Source: Chimonanthus salicifolius | Lineage: Eukaryota; Streptophyta; Magnoliopsida; Laurales; Calycanthaceae | DNA: 64,000 bases | Assembly: GCA_013350335.1 (NCBI GenBank) | Contig: CM023532.1 | Span: 92,879,383-92,943,382, forward strand | Reading direction: 5' to 3' | Part shown: positions 9,780 through 21,919 of the stretch, piece by piece | Position numbering within the stretch: position 1 is the first letter of the stretch | How the letters are laid out: each line of letters opens with the position of its first letter | Notes under the pieces: model-generated | Told to the model about the DNA's origin: nothing | What the model saw: only the letters and a program-made list of their open reading frames with translations | Database searches by the model: none | Program-made: the position numbers and the translations under genes

Positions 9780-12332
9780 TGTCATGCCCACCCCCTCCAG
9801 GGCCCTACTAGCGTGAACTAATTTTTTTCTTTTTAACGTTGAGCCTCTAATAATTGTAGAAATCATAACTTATCCTGGACTTAACATTTCCCATTATCGG
9901 ACGTATGAACATTGCATTTGGCAGCCTCGGATCCAACCATACAGGGCCAGTAGAGTTCCCAAGCAGATGGAGGGGTCACAATGGTCCCACTTAAAACCCA
10001 AATCCTTGGCAGAACCCACCTGTCGCCGTAGTATATGGACACAATACTATACAACATGTAGTCTATAACTTTGATATCTTATTTAAAGTCCAAGTAGAAA
10101 ATGTCACACACATTTTACCAAACATTCACCATAACCGTTTCCATATTTATCAAAAGTACACATAAGAAACGCAGTAGTTTTGTTACATATCTAATTGTAC
10201 CTCAAAACGGACACTTTAAGAGTTTAATACATGACAATGTTAATAAAAACAGTAATAAAATAACATATAAGTCAACATAAATTTCCAACAACGGGGAAAT
10301 AGATAGAGGGCCTCTACCCCTACTGTAGCTACGGACCATCCAGTCCTTCTTCATCCGAGTTCCCTGAAACGTAAGGGATGTGAGTTCTACTAGCCCAGTG
10401 AAACGATTACAGTGGATAATATAGATAATGAAACATATTGCCTTTCATAAATCATATTATCAAGCAACATTTATACACTCAGAAATCATGTAGTTTTTCT
10501 ATGAGAACAATGTTAACATATTTATCTACAATGCATGCTCCTTCCTTCCTCAAAAATAATACCCCACCAAATGACATCAACGGCTCCCACAACTGCAAAA
10601 ATACGTGTCTACACCGCCGACAAATTCATGCCTAGTACTTCACCTAGTCCGTATATACATCTCGTACCGATGCTTTCCACAAACCCAGTACTTCATACAA
10701 CAGTGTGAGGTAACTTGATATGCATAGTATACCAATCAAATGCACATCAAATATGGATTAAATAATTGTTCAACACAAATAAACATCCCTCATATGATCA
10801 TAATAAATTCTCACTCAGCTAACATGGATTCCTAAGCCCTCCCACATGGAATACATTAATTAGCAGGTTAAACATTATTCAGACCCCACCAACAGGTAAT
10901 AATTCACAACAAACTATAATCGGAATTACAACAGATATAAAGAATTATATCAGTTACCATCCTCTAGGGTTGAGTACGTCTACCCTATACTCACTATTTA
11001 CCGTGCAAAGGTATATCTCTTGCAATACACTGTCATACACAAATACGCATATTCCAATTGGAATCACGGTTGGAAATTGATCTATCTCAAGATCTTCAAC
11101 TGATAAACCGGTCAGCCTCTAGGAATATGTGGTTTCTGTTCTCCGTATTAGAATGGTTAGACCTTGACATCCGATACACTCTATTGTTCACGTTTCATAT
11201 GTAGAAACTTACTATCATCCCGTTACGTGTGAACAGTGACAGTATCGCATTCCGGTCCGTTCACATTCTTTTTGTCTATAGAATAACCACGGATTTCCAT
11301 TCATTACCGTAGGACTAATGGCGTAAGATTTCTGAATTTAAATGCAAAATGAAATGTATTTTAATAACACAGTGTGGTTGAATCTTCTCACTGTAAATTG
11401 ACGAGTATTTTGATCGAACTATAAAAACATTAAAATCAAGTAAATAAATTGTACGTTAATAACAAAGGACTTTAAATATCCTATCTTTATATTTTTCTTA
11501 TTTTAATTCCCCTTTTTAATCGAGAAACCAATACGCGCAAGTGCACATTTTTAAAAGCGTAAAACTCGTGCTTAATAATTCGCATTTAGATATTTCCATT
11601 GGTCTTTCAAGTGAAAGCCAAAAATGACCAAAAGGTCAACAAAGTAAAATGACACCGAATACGTGGCGTTTTAAAAAGAATCGGTATTCAAAATACAAAG
11701 AACCAAACATTCAGTGCCCGTCTCGTATTATCACAGGGTGATCGGTACCGATATGTATTGAGACTGACCCAACAAATAATGGATAAAAATAAAGCAGTAA
11801 GCAATTCCTCAATCCAAACTGAAAGCCTACACACGTAATTTGGAGTGGGACATGTTTCTAAAGAAGTTTTGTGTCAAAATAGGTTACAGTATATTTTAAT
11901 CATCACAAGGCTTAAAATAAACATATAAGCAGTCAAATACATGAATTTTGAATAAAAACAATCTAATTTTTCAGTTATTAACAATTTTGCAAAAATTATG
12001 TTTTTGCCACTGACATTATTCACTAAACAGTATTATTGTTCATTGAACAGCATTACTGTTCGCTGAAGCGCGTTGCCGTTTATTGGACACATAAAAATAT
12101 TGTTCAAAACGTTGAGCAGTTTTTTCCAATTTTTTTGTATTTTCTTTCCAGAATTTTCAAGGAAAATCTGTGGGGTATTTTCTAACAAAATTTTAAACAT
12201 AGCTTCCTCATAGTGAGGTCTATTAATGAAAAATATTAAATGGGGAAGAACTTATACCAAAACTTTCCAGAAAATCAAGAGTACTCCAAGCTAAGGAAAA
12301 TTTGAACTTGTAGAAGACAAGAAAGTTGAAGA
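9780..12332 (-). mobile_element. 5' LTR of a minus-strand Gypsy element
   Basis: The terminus at 9780 reads 'tgtcatgccc' on the plus strand (sense ...GGGCATGACA), directly next to the PBS. The LTR extends right as AT-rich non-coding DNA, including a repeated 'gttcattgaacag' type motif near 12030. Its far end is not clear; I place it where the Copia LTR end begins (12333). It has none of the GGTTCGGCCAT hairpins of the main family, so it is a different Gypsy lineage. Confidence 0.55.
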
Positions 12333-12640
12333 TGAGAGTTCCCCCTTTGGTGCTAGAACACGATTGACCCTAGAAGAGGAAAGGGGGGGGGGGGGGGGGG
12401 GGGGGGGGGGTGATGAATAGGTCAATCTAAAAATCGTTGGTCCTTTTAAAAATTACTTGATTGATTAATTAAGTGCAACAGATATAACAATCCAGTGTGT
12501 GTGTGTGTGTGTTAGCAAATGTGATTAAGCAATCAACACAAGGAATTCGTTCTAACACCACAACCACAAGGACATAAGATATATAATGGTTCGGTTAGCC
12601 AACCTACATCCACTGTTAGGACTAACCCAACTTTGAGCTA
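12333..12640 (-). mobile_element. Copia (SIRE-like) LTR 3' end, minus strand
   Basis: The reverse complement matches the end of the Copia LTR at 8598: pyrimidine-rich run, 'tctagggtcaatcg', then the 'ggaactctca' terminus. Further right come 'atggttcggttagccaacc' and 'atccactgttagg', also typical of these LTRs. The G28 run lies in it. Confidence 0.5.
12383..12410. repeat. Poly-G run of 28 bases
   Basis: 28 consecutive G on the plus strand, at the place where SIRE-like LTRs normally have a shorter C-run (sense) just before 'tct'. It may be a true expansion or a sequencing or assembly artefact. Confidence 0.9.
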
Positions 12641-14489
12641 TCCCCGAGGGCTGTCGAAGAAGAATTCATCAAGTCAATGAATATCACTACTCCTCTGGCC
12701 CGCCCTAGCCGAGCGGTCCTCGCCTGCACAAGAAAGCAGAGCGTACCGCCCTCATTCTCTTATTGTACCGGCAGGCCTGGGCAAGCGAGGTAGGGTTAGA
12801 TTAGAGGAGACTTTCCAAGAACTTTCTTTATTAATGATCGGGGTGGGAAAGTATAGACTAGAGCAGACGACTAGTGAAGAGATAAACCATCATCGTCATC
12901 CTCTTTCGCTGATCCTTCACAGTGGCGAAAAGGATTGTCTTTGTCATCTCCATCGTTGGCAGATCTTCTACCGGTGGTAATGGAGATGACATTATCCAGA
13001 TCATCAGAAGGTAGCATCTTGAGGACGTGCTCAGTCGGTGAGAACTGACTTCTGCTTCTCTCGAGCATTTGACTTGACTTTTTCAGCTTCTCTGTTGTGT
13101 TAGTTTGTTTCTGTTTTTCCTGACCGTGCAAATGATTTGCTCCCCGAGACTTATTGTTTAACATGAGGTTTGTTGCTACCTTCCCTTCCTGATATGTTTA
13201 AGACAGTCATGTTCACTGCTACTGCTTTTGTCTCTTACCGCTTACGCTTAAGACAGTCAGTATGATCAGTAGAATCGGGCTTTTCCAAAGAATGACTGCA
13301 GCTTTCCCACCCCCTTTGATTAGCATTTCAAAAAAAGTAACTACTTGCCTACCTAATCTCTTTATATTCTGGCGCATAAATGGCTCGACCTTAAGTCCAA
13401 CTTTGTGAAGAACTTGGCTGCTCCAAGTTAGTTGGTCGAACAAGTCTGCCACAAGTTGTATTGGGTACTTGTTCTTGATGGTCACCTTATTCAATGCTCT
13501 GTAAGCTGAGCAGAATGTTTCAAGCAAAAACAGAAAGAAAGAGACAGGAGAATGGGTAAGAAGAAGAAGAAACAAAAAGAAGATTTCAAGGGCCAACTAA
13601 AGAGAAAAGGCAGGCGTAATGATGGGCGTTTCAAATTGAAAAACACAATTTCTTTCCATTTTTAATATAGATTCAGCCTTGGATCGGAAGTGGAACCCCA
13701 AGTTCCAACAGCTTAAACACCCACGATAGACTGGCTGTGCCACTGTAGATGCATCAGTCACAGAGAATTCCCATAGCGCTTGTGTTAAGCATATACTATA
13801 GCAGCACGCAGTTGTGCCAGATTTGGGGCATTTGGCGATAAGATCTTCCGTTTCTATTCTGAAGCCAGTAGTGGGATAGGAATTTTAGGAATTTTCTATT
13901 GAATGACAGGCGATTTTACATAGACAAGGAACAATAAAGGAATTACATTTCTTTTCAATACTGATTGAAACTGCGTTGCTGTGTCAGAGGAAGGATAGCT
14001 ATACTGATTCGGTATACTCTAAATACACCTTCGGTACACTATTGACGATCTCATTGTCTGGCAGAGGTTACTTGTTGTCGGTTGTTCTGGTCAAGAAAAT
14101 GGCTCTCTCTTTTATATTTAGAGGCTTGGTCACAGCATTGGCTCTGCGTCAATGTTTGCCGTCTTGTACTGATGCTTGCTCTCTTGCTGCTGCTATCCTT
14201 GCCATCGAGCAAATATTTGCTTTGCAGCATGGCGTCCTTCTCTCTCGAGAACTCCTTTTAAGGGCTTGCAATCGAGTATGCACTTTTGATTCAGGATGTA
14301 GATCTAGAACTTCAGTATGGCCTTTAGTGTTGCTAATAGCTCCTCTTTTATGGTGGGGTATTTCTTTTGAGCGTCGTTCTAGGTTCCTGAGACGAACTGG
14401 ATTACTTCCTCATTTTCTCCGTTCTTCTGTTTTAGGACACCTCCCCATCTGATGTCTGATGCGTCTGTCTCGAGAATCTTTTTGAGATT
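12641..14489. other. Compositionally distinct mosaic block with retroelement scraps
   Basis: This block is richer in GC at its left ('ggcccgccctagccgagcggtc', 'taccggcaggcctgggcaagcgagg') than the flanking LTR DNA and contains no motif of the surrounding families. It holds the RT and RNase H scraps listed separately. The 97-codon frame at 12871-13164 (minus) is not recognisable. Plant mitochondrial DNA often looks like this and also carries such scraps, so a mitochondrial insertion is one possibility, unproven here. Confidence 0.3.
13380..13512 (-). pseudogene. pol: Ty3/Gypsy reverse transcriptase scrap
   Basis: The minus-strand frame contains [15 protein letters not shown] followed by ADLFDQL, the N-terminal fingers motif of Gypsy RT (family: CVDYRxLNKxT..KNKYPxP). 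About 45 residues are recognisable. Before and after, the frame turns into unrelated hydrophobic sequence, and the catalytic xxDD motif is absent. It is an isolated, non-functional piece. Confidence 0.7.
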
Positions 14490-14490
14490 C
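14070..14490 (-). pseudogene. Endogenous pararetrovirus-like RNase H scrap
   Basis: The minus strand reads ETDASDIRWGGVLKQ, followed by an EELLAT-type helix and a DCKPL segment, with several in-frame stops and frame changes. The ETDAS..WGG signature is typical of the RNase H of plant Caulimoviridae more than of Gypsy elements. No other viral domain is nearby, and it is broken throughout, so it is an inert fossil. An unusual Gypsy RNase H is the alternative. Confidence 0.55.
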
Positions 14491-15833
14491 TCATTTCACT
14501 AAATGGGGACTTACACCCTCACAATTAGAGTAGAAATTCCACCTAACTCAATCGGCTGGGAATTTCACCCACCACATATAAAATAGGAATTCCACCTGTT
14601 TGAATTGGCTGTGAATTCCACCCACCACGTGTGACAGAGACTACGCTCTACATTTTTTATAGTGGTTCCGGAGCCAAGCCTCCTTAATCCACTTTCAGGA
14701 TAAAGGTTTTAAAACAAAATTAAAACTAAGAAGCACTTGCATTTGTCGCTCTTTCTCAAAGATGTGTGCTTCTCGAAGATCGACCCAATGTGCGCCCGAG
14801 TTAATCTCGATGCTCCGTCTTTTAATCATCGTTGAGCAATCACAATTTCAGGGTGACTAGGAAACTGATCTTGTCCTAGTTTGTATCTTGTCTTTTCTCC
14901 TCTCTTTCTCTCTTTCACTAACTCAATTAATAGATTGGTTGTATTTGATTCTCAGGTGTAGGTGCAAGAGAGTTGATTGTTCCTTAGAGTGTGTGAATTT
15001 TCTTAGTTCAAGGAAGATGATTAAATGATACACAACTATCATATTTATAGAGGAGTCAACAAAGTTTTTTCAAATTGTCGAGTACCGACAAGTCGAGGGC
15101 ACCGATGGGTCGGTGTTCATATTTATTACCATTTAACCACCTGAACGTTGAACATTAAATGCACTCCCAACGGCATAATTAATTCTCGGTTGAATGGTCG
15201 GTGTCACCAATGGGTCGACATTCATGGCACCGAGAGGTCGAACCATACGAGGGTCTTGATCTGGGGCAACACCATGCAGACAGAGTATCATGTCCCAAAA
15301 CTTGTCCTGCCTAGAATGACCTATCGCCCTTTACCGAGGGATCGGTCCTGGTACTCTCGATTGGTCTTGAATTACAGAGATGTTTGTTTTCTCGAGAGTC
15401 CACTTGAGTTCTAAGTTCCAGAACTCATAATTTATCATCGACGAGTCGTTGACCGCGAGGGGTCATTAAGTTCATCACCGAGGAGTCAGTGCATACTAGA
15501 CTCTCGATCAGAGGCATACCCATAATGATAGTTCAATGTTCCAGAACCTTTGTCAATTTGGCCAACCAGTCTAGGACCACAATGGGTCGATCCTGTCTCC
15601 ACCGGGGGGTCGGTGAGAAGGACTGGTCAAGTTGACAATGAAATTAATTCATATTTCCAAGTTCGCTTCCAATTCATTGTCAAGCTTCCTCTTTAGACTT
15701 TTTATGATTTTACCATTTGTTCAACTAAGCCTAAGAATAGTCCTCCAAAGGTGTGGGTACCAAATAAAGTTATCTATGGCCAAATACATGTTTTATGATA
15801 GCCATAACGATGAGCTTTAATCTGGTAGAGCAT
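14490..15833 (-). mobile_element. Degraded Copia-type LTR or leader sequence, minus strand
   Basis: The minus strand shows the same word set as the Copia LTR at 7647-8598 (reverse of 'tatagtggttccgg', 'ccacctaactcaat', 'acaccctcacaatt'), followed by a segment full of 'accgatgggtcggt' and 'ggtcggtg' motifs. No coding frame is evident. Solo LTR A is inserted at its right end (TSD AGCAT), and the interrupted sequence continues at 21574. Confidence 0.4.
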
Positions 15834-16764
15834 TGTAACACCCCGGATTTTCAAGTTATGGATATTTACGGAAATTGTCCATGTAATTTGTTAATTAATG
15901 GAGATAGACCTTAGATGGGTAAGGTGTTGGGTCAATTGTAGCGACCCAACCCGATTTTTCGGAGTTTTAAGGTCTTGGTAGCAGTGGGGTGAGTGTGGGC
16001 CCTGTGGTGGGTCCTGGTTTACCCGATTTTGAGTTCGAAAACTCAGAGGGCAATTTGGTAATTTTGAATTATTGAATTTTCTTTCATAATTAAAAGTTTA
16101 AAATCGCACATTTTTCCCCGACGTTTGTCGTTTGACTTCTTCGAGCTTTTTAAAATATTTTGAAAATTGGAGATTATTAAAAAAAAAAAAAAAGAGGGGG
16201 GGAAAAACCCTAAACCTAATCCCCTCCCTTTAAAATCTCGCTTCGGCAGCACTGTAGCGCATAGCTACAATGCCGCCGCAACACCTCTTTCTCTCTTTCC
16301 CCTCTCTTCTCTTCCCTTTTGCTGAAAACCCTAAATCCGTCACGGCCGCCGCACCCCATCTTTCTCACCCTCTCCATCGCCACCGCACTTTGCTCTTCTT
16401 TTCTCCCCCCTCAAGGCGCCGCCGCCGTCTCTCTCTCTCTCTCTCCTTCTCTCAACCTCTCCCCTCCCTATCCAGTTCTCCTTCTCCTTGCTGCGAATCG
16501 CCCCCCTTTCACCACCGTGTAGATCTGGCTGGACCTCCAGCAGTCGGTTTTCTCAGTTTCTCAGCCACATTGAGCTTCGCCATCGCCGCCGCCATCATCC
16601 TTCACTATCTCTTTCTCTTCTTCTCTTCCCCATCCAGAAACCCTAATCCCCAAACCCTTGCCCCTTTCTCAGGCCCGACAAACCTTGTTCAATCCGACCC
16701 GAGCCCAGTTCGAGTTGAGCCTAGCCTCAAGGGCCCAACTCGCCTTTTCGGCCCTATCCATCAA

Positions 16765-16822
16765 CTCGGCCCAGCCCAGGCCCGATCCAGCAGCTCGGCC
16801 CAGCCCAGGCCCGATCCAGCAG
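16765..16822. repeat. 29-base GC-rich tandem duplication in LTR B
   Basis: Two exact adjacent copies of a 29-base unit beginning 'ctcggcccagcccagg', followed by a degenerate third. The proline/arginine-rich frame across it (16270-16950) is a by-product of composition. Confidence 0.85.
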
Positions 16823-17888
16823 CTCGACCGGGCCCAGGCCCAGGCCCGTTACAAGTCCTCTTCCAGCTTGTTTTGGAGTTCATGTTTGGAGTGTTTCTTG
16901 ATCTTCTTCAGCTCGTTCCAGCCCGTGCATCGCTTCCTTCAATCCTCTGACCTGTTTTCATCGCTCGAGTTTCGAAAGCACACACAAGTGAGGGAACTCA
17001 TCATCGTTTTTACCATGCATCTATGCATATTACTTCTCTATCAAATGTGCGGGTACGGAATACGGTGAATGGGGGTCACCGGTTTTATGAACCACTCGGC
17101 AAGGGAACTGTTGATACCATTATGTGGTGGGCCCCCATCCGGGTGTATTTGTATCCGATGCCCGCAGAGGCATATATGAATTGATTAATTGATGTCATAA
17201 TTGATTGATTGTGTGGCGACATGATCAGAGTTTATTTTGGTTGATAATATATTAAGATGTCAGCATGTGAATATGTGATATGTGGTGGCATATGTTTGAT
17301 CATGGTATGATGTAATCTGGTGATAAAATGTCATATGACTATATGATGATTAGTTTGGACTGCTAGACATTGTAACATGCTTGGATGTTAACATGCCAAC
17401 TCGTGATAGATAATGATATATATGCATCTGATTATTATACAATGAACTATGTTAATAGTATGTGTAGCGGTATTTGTGCATGCATATAGCTAGCATATGT
17501 GGGGTGCCGGTGGGGCATGGGTACTAGGTCACATCAGGATCTAGAGACTCCCCTAGCTTGTCGGGTAGTTAGGGTGAGGATGTTATGTGGGACCACGTAG
17601 TGGACGCGTGGTTGGGATTCAGAGTCCCTTGTGATTGGAAATGGGTAGTCGTAACCCTTGCGTGGATCAAATGGTCGGTCCGTCTTGTATTTCCCGGACG
17701 TACCTATGAGAGAGGCGTGATCTGACTTAGAGAACAAGGTGCCTTGGAGTCCCAGATAAGGACTAATTCAGAAGTAATTATGTTAACCCTAGATAGGCCA
17801 TCAGGCTGAATGTTGGTTCACCCAAGGTAACCTTAGAAGCCCCTTACAGTTCCGATACCCGAATGTGTGATGGGTGAGGTGATCCCTA

Positions 17889-18470
17889 GATGACCGACTA
17901 GGCTGAGGAGGTGCTCGCCTAGGTCGAGGGATGGTCCGGTGAGGAACAACTCCAACCAGTATGCCTTGTCGTCCCTGGATGACCGAGTAGGCTGAGGAGG
18001 TGCTCGCCTTGGTCAAGGGATGGAGCGGTGAGGGATAGCTCCCGCTGGCATAGTTTGTGATCCCTGGATGACCAAGTACACTGAGGAGGTGCTCGCCTAG
18101 GTCAAGGGATGGTGCGGTGAGGAACAGATCCCGCGAGTATGCTTTGTGGTCCTTGGATGATCGAGTAGGCTGAGGAGGTGCTCGCTTAGGTTGAGGGGCG
18201 GAGCGGTGAGGGATAGCTCCCGCTGGCAGAGTTTTGATCCCTAAATGACCAAGTAGGCTGAGGAGGTGCTCGCATAGGTCGAGGGACGGAGCGGTGAGGG
18301 ACAGCTCCCACTGGTATGGTTTGTGATTCCCTGGATGACAAGTAGGCTGAGGAGGTGCTCGCCTGGGTCGAGGGACGATGTGATGAGGGACAGCTCCCGC
18401 TGGTATGGTTTGTGATTCCCTGGATGACCAAGTAGGCTGAGGATGTGCTTGCCCGCTCATTGATCGAGGG
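17889..18470. repeat. 89-base tandem array, 7 copies, in LTR B
   Basis: The anchor 'taggctgaggaggtgctcg' or a close variant recurs at about 17899, 17988, 18077, 18166, 18254, 18343 and 18433, a period of 88-90 bases. Since 89 is not a multiple of 3, the long minus-strand open frame across it (17801-18529) has repeats in shifting frames and is not a credible protein. Confidence 0.92.
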
Positions 18471-20634
18471 ATGGTGCGATGTGATGTGATGAGATATTCC
18501 AGGCTAGGACACCTGTATGGTGGGGACAACCTGTGGTGCGACGTGGTAGTGTGTGTTTACCCGTGGTTATGGTACTGGGGTTCGTTGTTGAGACCTGTGT
18601 TGTGGGTGTTGACTCACCAGGAATTTATGGGCGCCTAACGAGTGAGTTTGGCCAACTCACTCGGTAGAAGACCTATAGAATTCTGTGAGAGGTGGATACA
18701 TCAGTCGTGTGGAGACCAGCATATAGGGTCCAAGGTTATGGGTTTGACTATCGAGACTCTGGTGCCTGGTTGATGAGACCATAGATGAGTTTGGTTGGCA
18801 GTTCATTGAGGATTGGTGAGGTGGTTACTCCCGTGTGGTAATCAGTTTGGGACTCTAGTGAGTCCGACTCTTGGGTTGGTCGTGGTATGTGTGCGGGTTG
18901 TCATGAGAGGGTCATAGGTCTAGTTGAGGACTAGAGACCCCGATCGGACTGAGGATCAGTCTGCATAACCGTGGATGGGTGGACTGTTGCGGTTAGGCAC
19001 ATAAGGGAGTTGCATTCGGTTGGTTAGAGGATGTCCTAGAGGCCCGGCTGACGTGGGCCCATGTGCTAGGGGTAGGGCGCACGTTTGTATGGTTATGCAT
19101 GTAGACATCTTAGACATTGATATGTCCATAAGATTATGTGCAGTGTATGCTTGATGACTTATGATGCATGTGTTCCCTCACTAGGCATGTGGAGCTCACC
19201 CCTTTGCCTCACAGGTACTTCATCGAGGGAGGGTTGGCGGGACCTTCAGTTGGACGTTGGGCGTAGAGTTGCAGTTTTGCACTTTGTCAGGGTCCCATCT
19301 TGTAATTGAGGACCTTCTGATGTATTTGTATTATGTGTACTTTTCATTGAGTTGGATAAATGTAATAATGAAGTGATGCTATAATTAGTAATCATGACCG
19401 ATGCTCACGGTTTTTGGTTTATTGGTGGATTGCTATGGTTAGTGTGTGTTGTGGGAGCAGCGTCTCCCATTTTAAAAAAAAAAAGTATGTCCGAAATTGT
19501 AATGGATTGGTTTTAGGAGTTCGTATCAGTTTTAACGTGCCCGTAGCGGGACGGGTCGTTACATCAATTGCCCAATTAAGATCCAACGGATGGTGGATAT
19601 GGTTCCACTGAATTAAATGAGTGAGATTTATTTAATTGGGTCAAGATTGTCAATTGGGTCAAAAGTCCAAATTGGGACCCAATGGATCATGTATGAGCTA
19701 GTTAGAAGTGAATGAGTAAGGTTTGATAATTGGGTCTAATAACCAATTAAGATACAAGACATGAGATCCACCTCATCAAGTGAGGTGGTATGTAAATAAA
19801 TGGCCTAAGTGAATGATTGAATCATAGAAAATGTTTTATGGATTTAGGGCTTCCATTAATGTAAAACTAATGGAATGGTTTTGGTACTTAAGTCATGTAA
19901 ATATAAGCTAAGTGAGTAACCATGGAAAGATGAATGGCAAAGAGGTAAATATGGGCGAAAATGATGGACCATGGGTTCAGCCAAGGTGTATGGCCGAACC
20001 CCATGGGGAATGTGTTTATGGACTTATGGGTGTTATTAAGGTTAAATGAAGAACTTATATGTGTTAGGTTTAATGAATAAAAGATGGAACGATCTTCGAC
20101 CCACAATGGTTAGAATGATCAAGGATCAAAAAGAGGAACCAAAACCATGTGAGTGAGGTTCGGCCATGTTGTATGGCCGAACCCCACTAAAGTGTATTTT
20201 GTGGACTTAGAGTTTTTAAAATGATGTACTTGGATGTGATGGGTTAAATCAAAAGAGAGACTAAATTCAAGTGGGTGAGGTTCGGCCATGTTGTATGGCC
20301 GAACCCACAAAGAGGTGTTTATGGACTTAGACATAATTGTAAATCAAATGGAACATGGGTTTGATTAATTGATATGTAATAAGGTAACGGGACCTCACAA
20401 GGGGTGTACGATAGGTGATCGGTTTCCGGACAAAAACGTAAGGACTCGTTAGTTGACCATTGGTAGGTTTCCTACATCATTGAAAATTATGGGGTGTGTA
20501 CAATGGTTTTAATTCTTATTTTGATGAGTTACATTGTATCAAATGATATGTTTCAAATGTGAGATTTTAAAGGCTATGATTATATTATTGCATAGCATAT
20601 GGACATTTGAATCTCATGCATAGCATGGGAGGGA

Positions 20635-20885
20635 TGATTTGTAACCGGAGGCCACGCTCCGTCGAGGCGTCTGTAAAGCATCTGTGGGAAGACCTTGATG
20701 TACATTATCCATCAAGAAGTAACTGGAGAACACACTCCGTCGGGGCATCCGTAAGGCAACTATGGGGATACCTTGATGAGGAGCTTTCCATCAATATGTT
20801 TGTAATGTAACCGAAGATCCACACTCCGTTGAGGCGTTCGTAATACAATTGTGGGGGATACATTGATGAGGAGTTTCCATCAAGA
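20635..20885 (+). repeat. Structured LTR module, three units, in solo LTR A
   Basis: Units combine 'ccggaggccacgctccgtcg', 'gggcatccgtaaggcaactatgggg' and 'accttgatgagga..ccatcaa'. Each holds short complementary arms (GGAG/CTCC and CTTGATG/CATCAAG). The same module recurs in every complete LTR of this family in the window (24940, 31865, 37815, 40850, 44100, 48358, 49985, 57465). Confidence 0.75.
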
Positions 20886-21573
20886 GGATACCATGTGTTT
20901 ATGATGGGTGGGACTCATTGCATATGATAGCATGGCATGGCATTGAATCGGCATGATTATGATATTTATTATCATGCAATGTTTCTGGTTTTTATCTATA
21001 TGATTGGATCTCTATTATCATACACTGTTTTGGATACGATTCTTTACAAGTATGGTATGATATATTATATTTGAATTTTTGGTACTAACCCATGTGTTAA
21101 CCCTAATTGGAATACCTACTGGGCGCATTGTCTAACGCCCTACTTCTACCCTAGTTGATGACACAGGGAATGAACGGAACGAGGAACGAGATAGGAGCCA
21201 AGCTTAGGAGCTTGGATATTAAGTTATATTTTGTTTAAAGTTATTCATGGACTATGTAATAACGTAGATATATTTGCTATGGTTTGGATGGTTAATATTG
21301 GATATTTAACTTAAGTAATTATTATTAGGTGATGGATGTACTTGCTATCTAAAATGGAATAGAATTGTTATTCTATTATTGTTTCAGCATATATGTTTAT
21401 TCCGCATGTTAACTTGAGTACGTGTGAACCATTTTAGTGGACTTGGTCCACGCACAAGTATGGTTGGCCAGTTAAGGGTCGGGCTTTGGAAGCTCGGACT
21501 TAGCTCGCGTCGTGGCGTCCCGCTCTCTCTCATTTTCGGAAAGCGAGTGAAAAGGGCGGGGCGTTACAAGCAT

Positions 21574-21919
21574 GATCTTCAATCTTGATCATCTTGAGTT
21601 TTCAAGCTTTTAGCAAGTGTTTCTTCTCGAGTCATGGATTTGACAAACTTAGGGACTCGGCAAAATCGGGGCACTAAAAGAAGAAGATTGAAGAATTTTG
21701 AGAGCAAAGACGAAATGGGATGGTTTTGAAACTTAACCCAAGCCTCATATTTAAAGGTTATTGATTTAAACACCTGGGCAACCCCAACCCTTGGATTAAA
21801 GTTGCAAGGTGTATGATGGATCCAAGGTAACCAAATTCAAATTTTCTTTCTTTTCTTTATTTTCCAAAATCTTAAATTAAAATATCTACAAAATATCTTC
21901 AAAATACCTTCTAAGTTTA
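21574..21919. other. Spacer between solo LTRs A and C, old host element
   Basis: Non-coding DNA bounded by the AGCAT copy of A and the GTTTA copy of C. It should be continuous with 14490-15833 on the left and 41666 on the right once A and C are removed. No recognisable gene. Confidence 0.5.

Larger units (their letters stand above)
15937..19563 (+). mobile_element. Solo LTR B, a different Gypsy-type family
   Basis: It starts TGTAGCGACCC and ends GGGTCGTTACA, complementary tips, with TSD TCAAT at 15932-15936 and 19564-19568. Length is 3627 bp. It has a pyrimidine-rich 5' part (16240-16650), a short GC-rich tandem repeat and an 89-base tandem array. It lacks the GGTTCGGCC hairpins. It is inserted in solo LTR A and is therefore younger than A. 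Confidence 0.92.
15834..21568 (+). mobile_element. Solo LTR A, split by solo LTR B
   Basis: It starts TGTAACACCCC at 15834 and ends GGGCGGGGCGTTACA at 21568. The flanking 5-base repeat AGCAT (15829-15833 and 21569-21573) proves a single insertion. After removing B and its TSD, about 2.1 kb remains, against about 3.4 kb for relatives, so about 1.3 kb of the 5' half appears to be missing. It contains three GGTTCGGCC hairpins (near 19978, 20158, 20279), the structured module at 20635-20885, 'aagcttaggagcttgg' and the conserved U5 end. Confidence 0.9.

Noticed and set aside
12871..13164. 97-codon frame, Asp- and Lys-rich
   Set aside because: No recognisable family, no neighbouring gene signals; not called.
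13219..13596. 125-codon frame as an intact membrane protein
   Set aside because: The hydrophobic start is followed by a Gypsy RT motif; it is a chance extension of an RT scrap.
16270..16950. 226-codon plus-strand open frame rich in Ser, Pro and Leu
   Set aside because: It lies inside solo LTR B in pyrimidine-rich and GC tandem-repeat DNA; no domain, and the composition explains the openness.
17801..18529. 242-codon minus-strand open frame with repeated Ser/Pro-rich peptides
   Set aside because: It is the translation of the 89-base tandem array; the period is not a multiple of 3, so the peptide repeats come from shifting frames.
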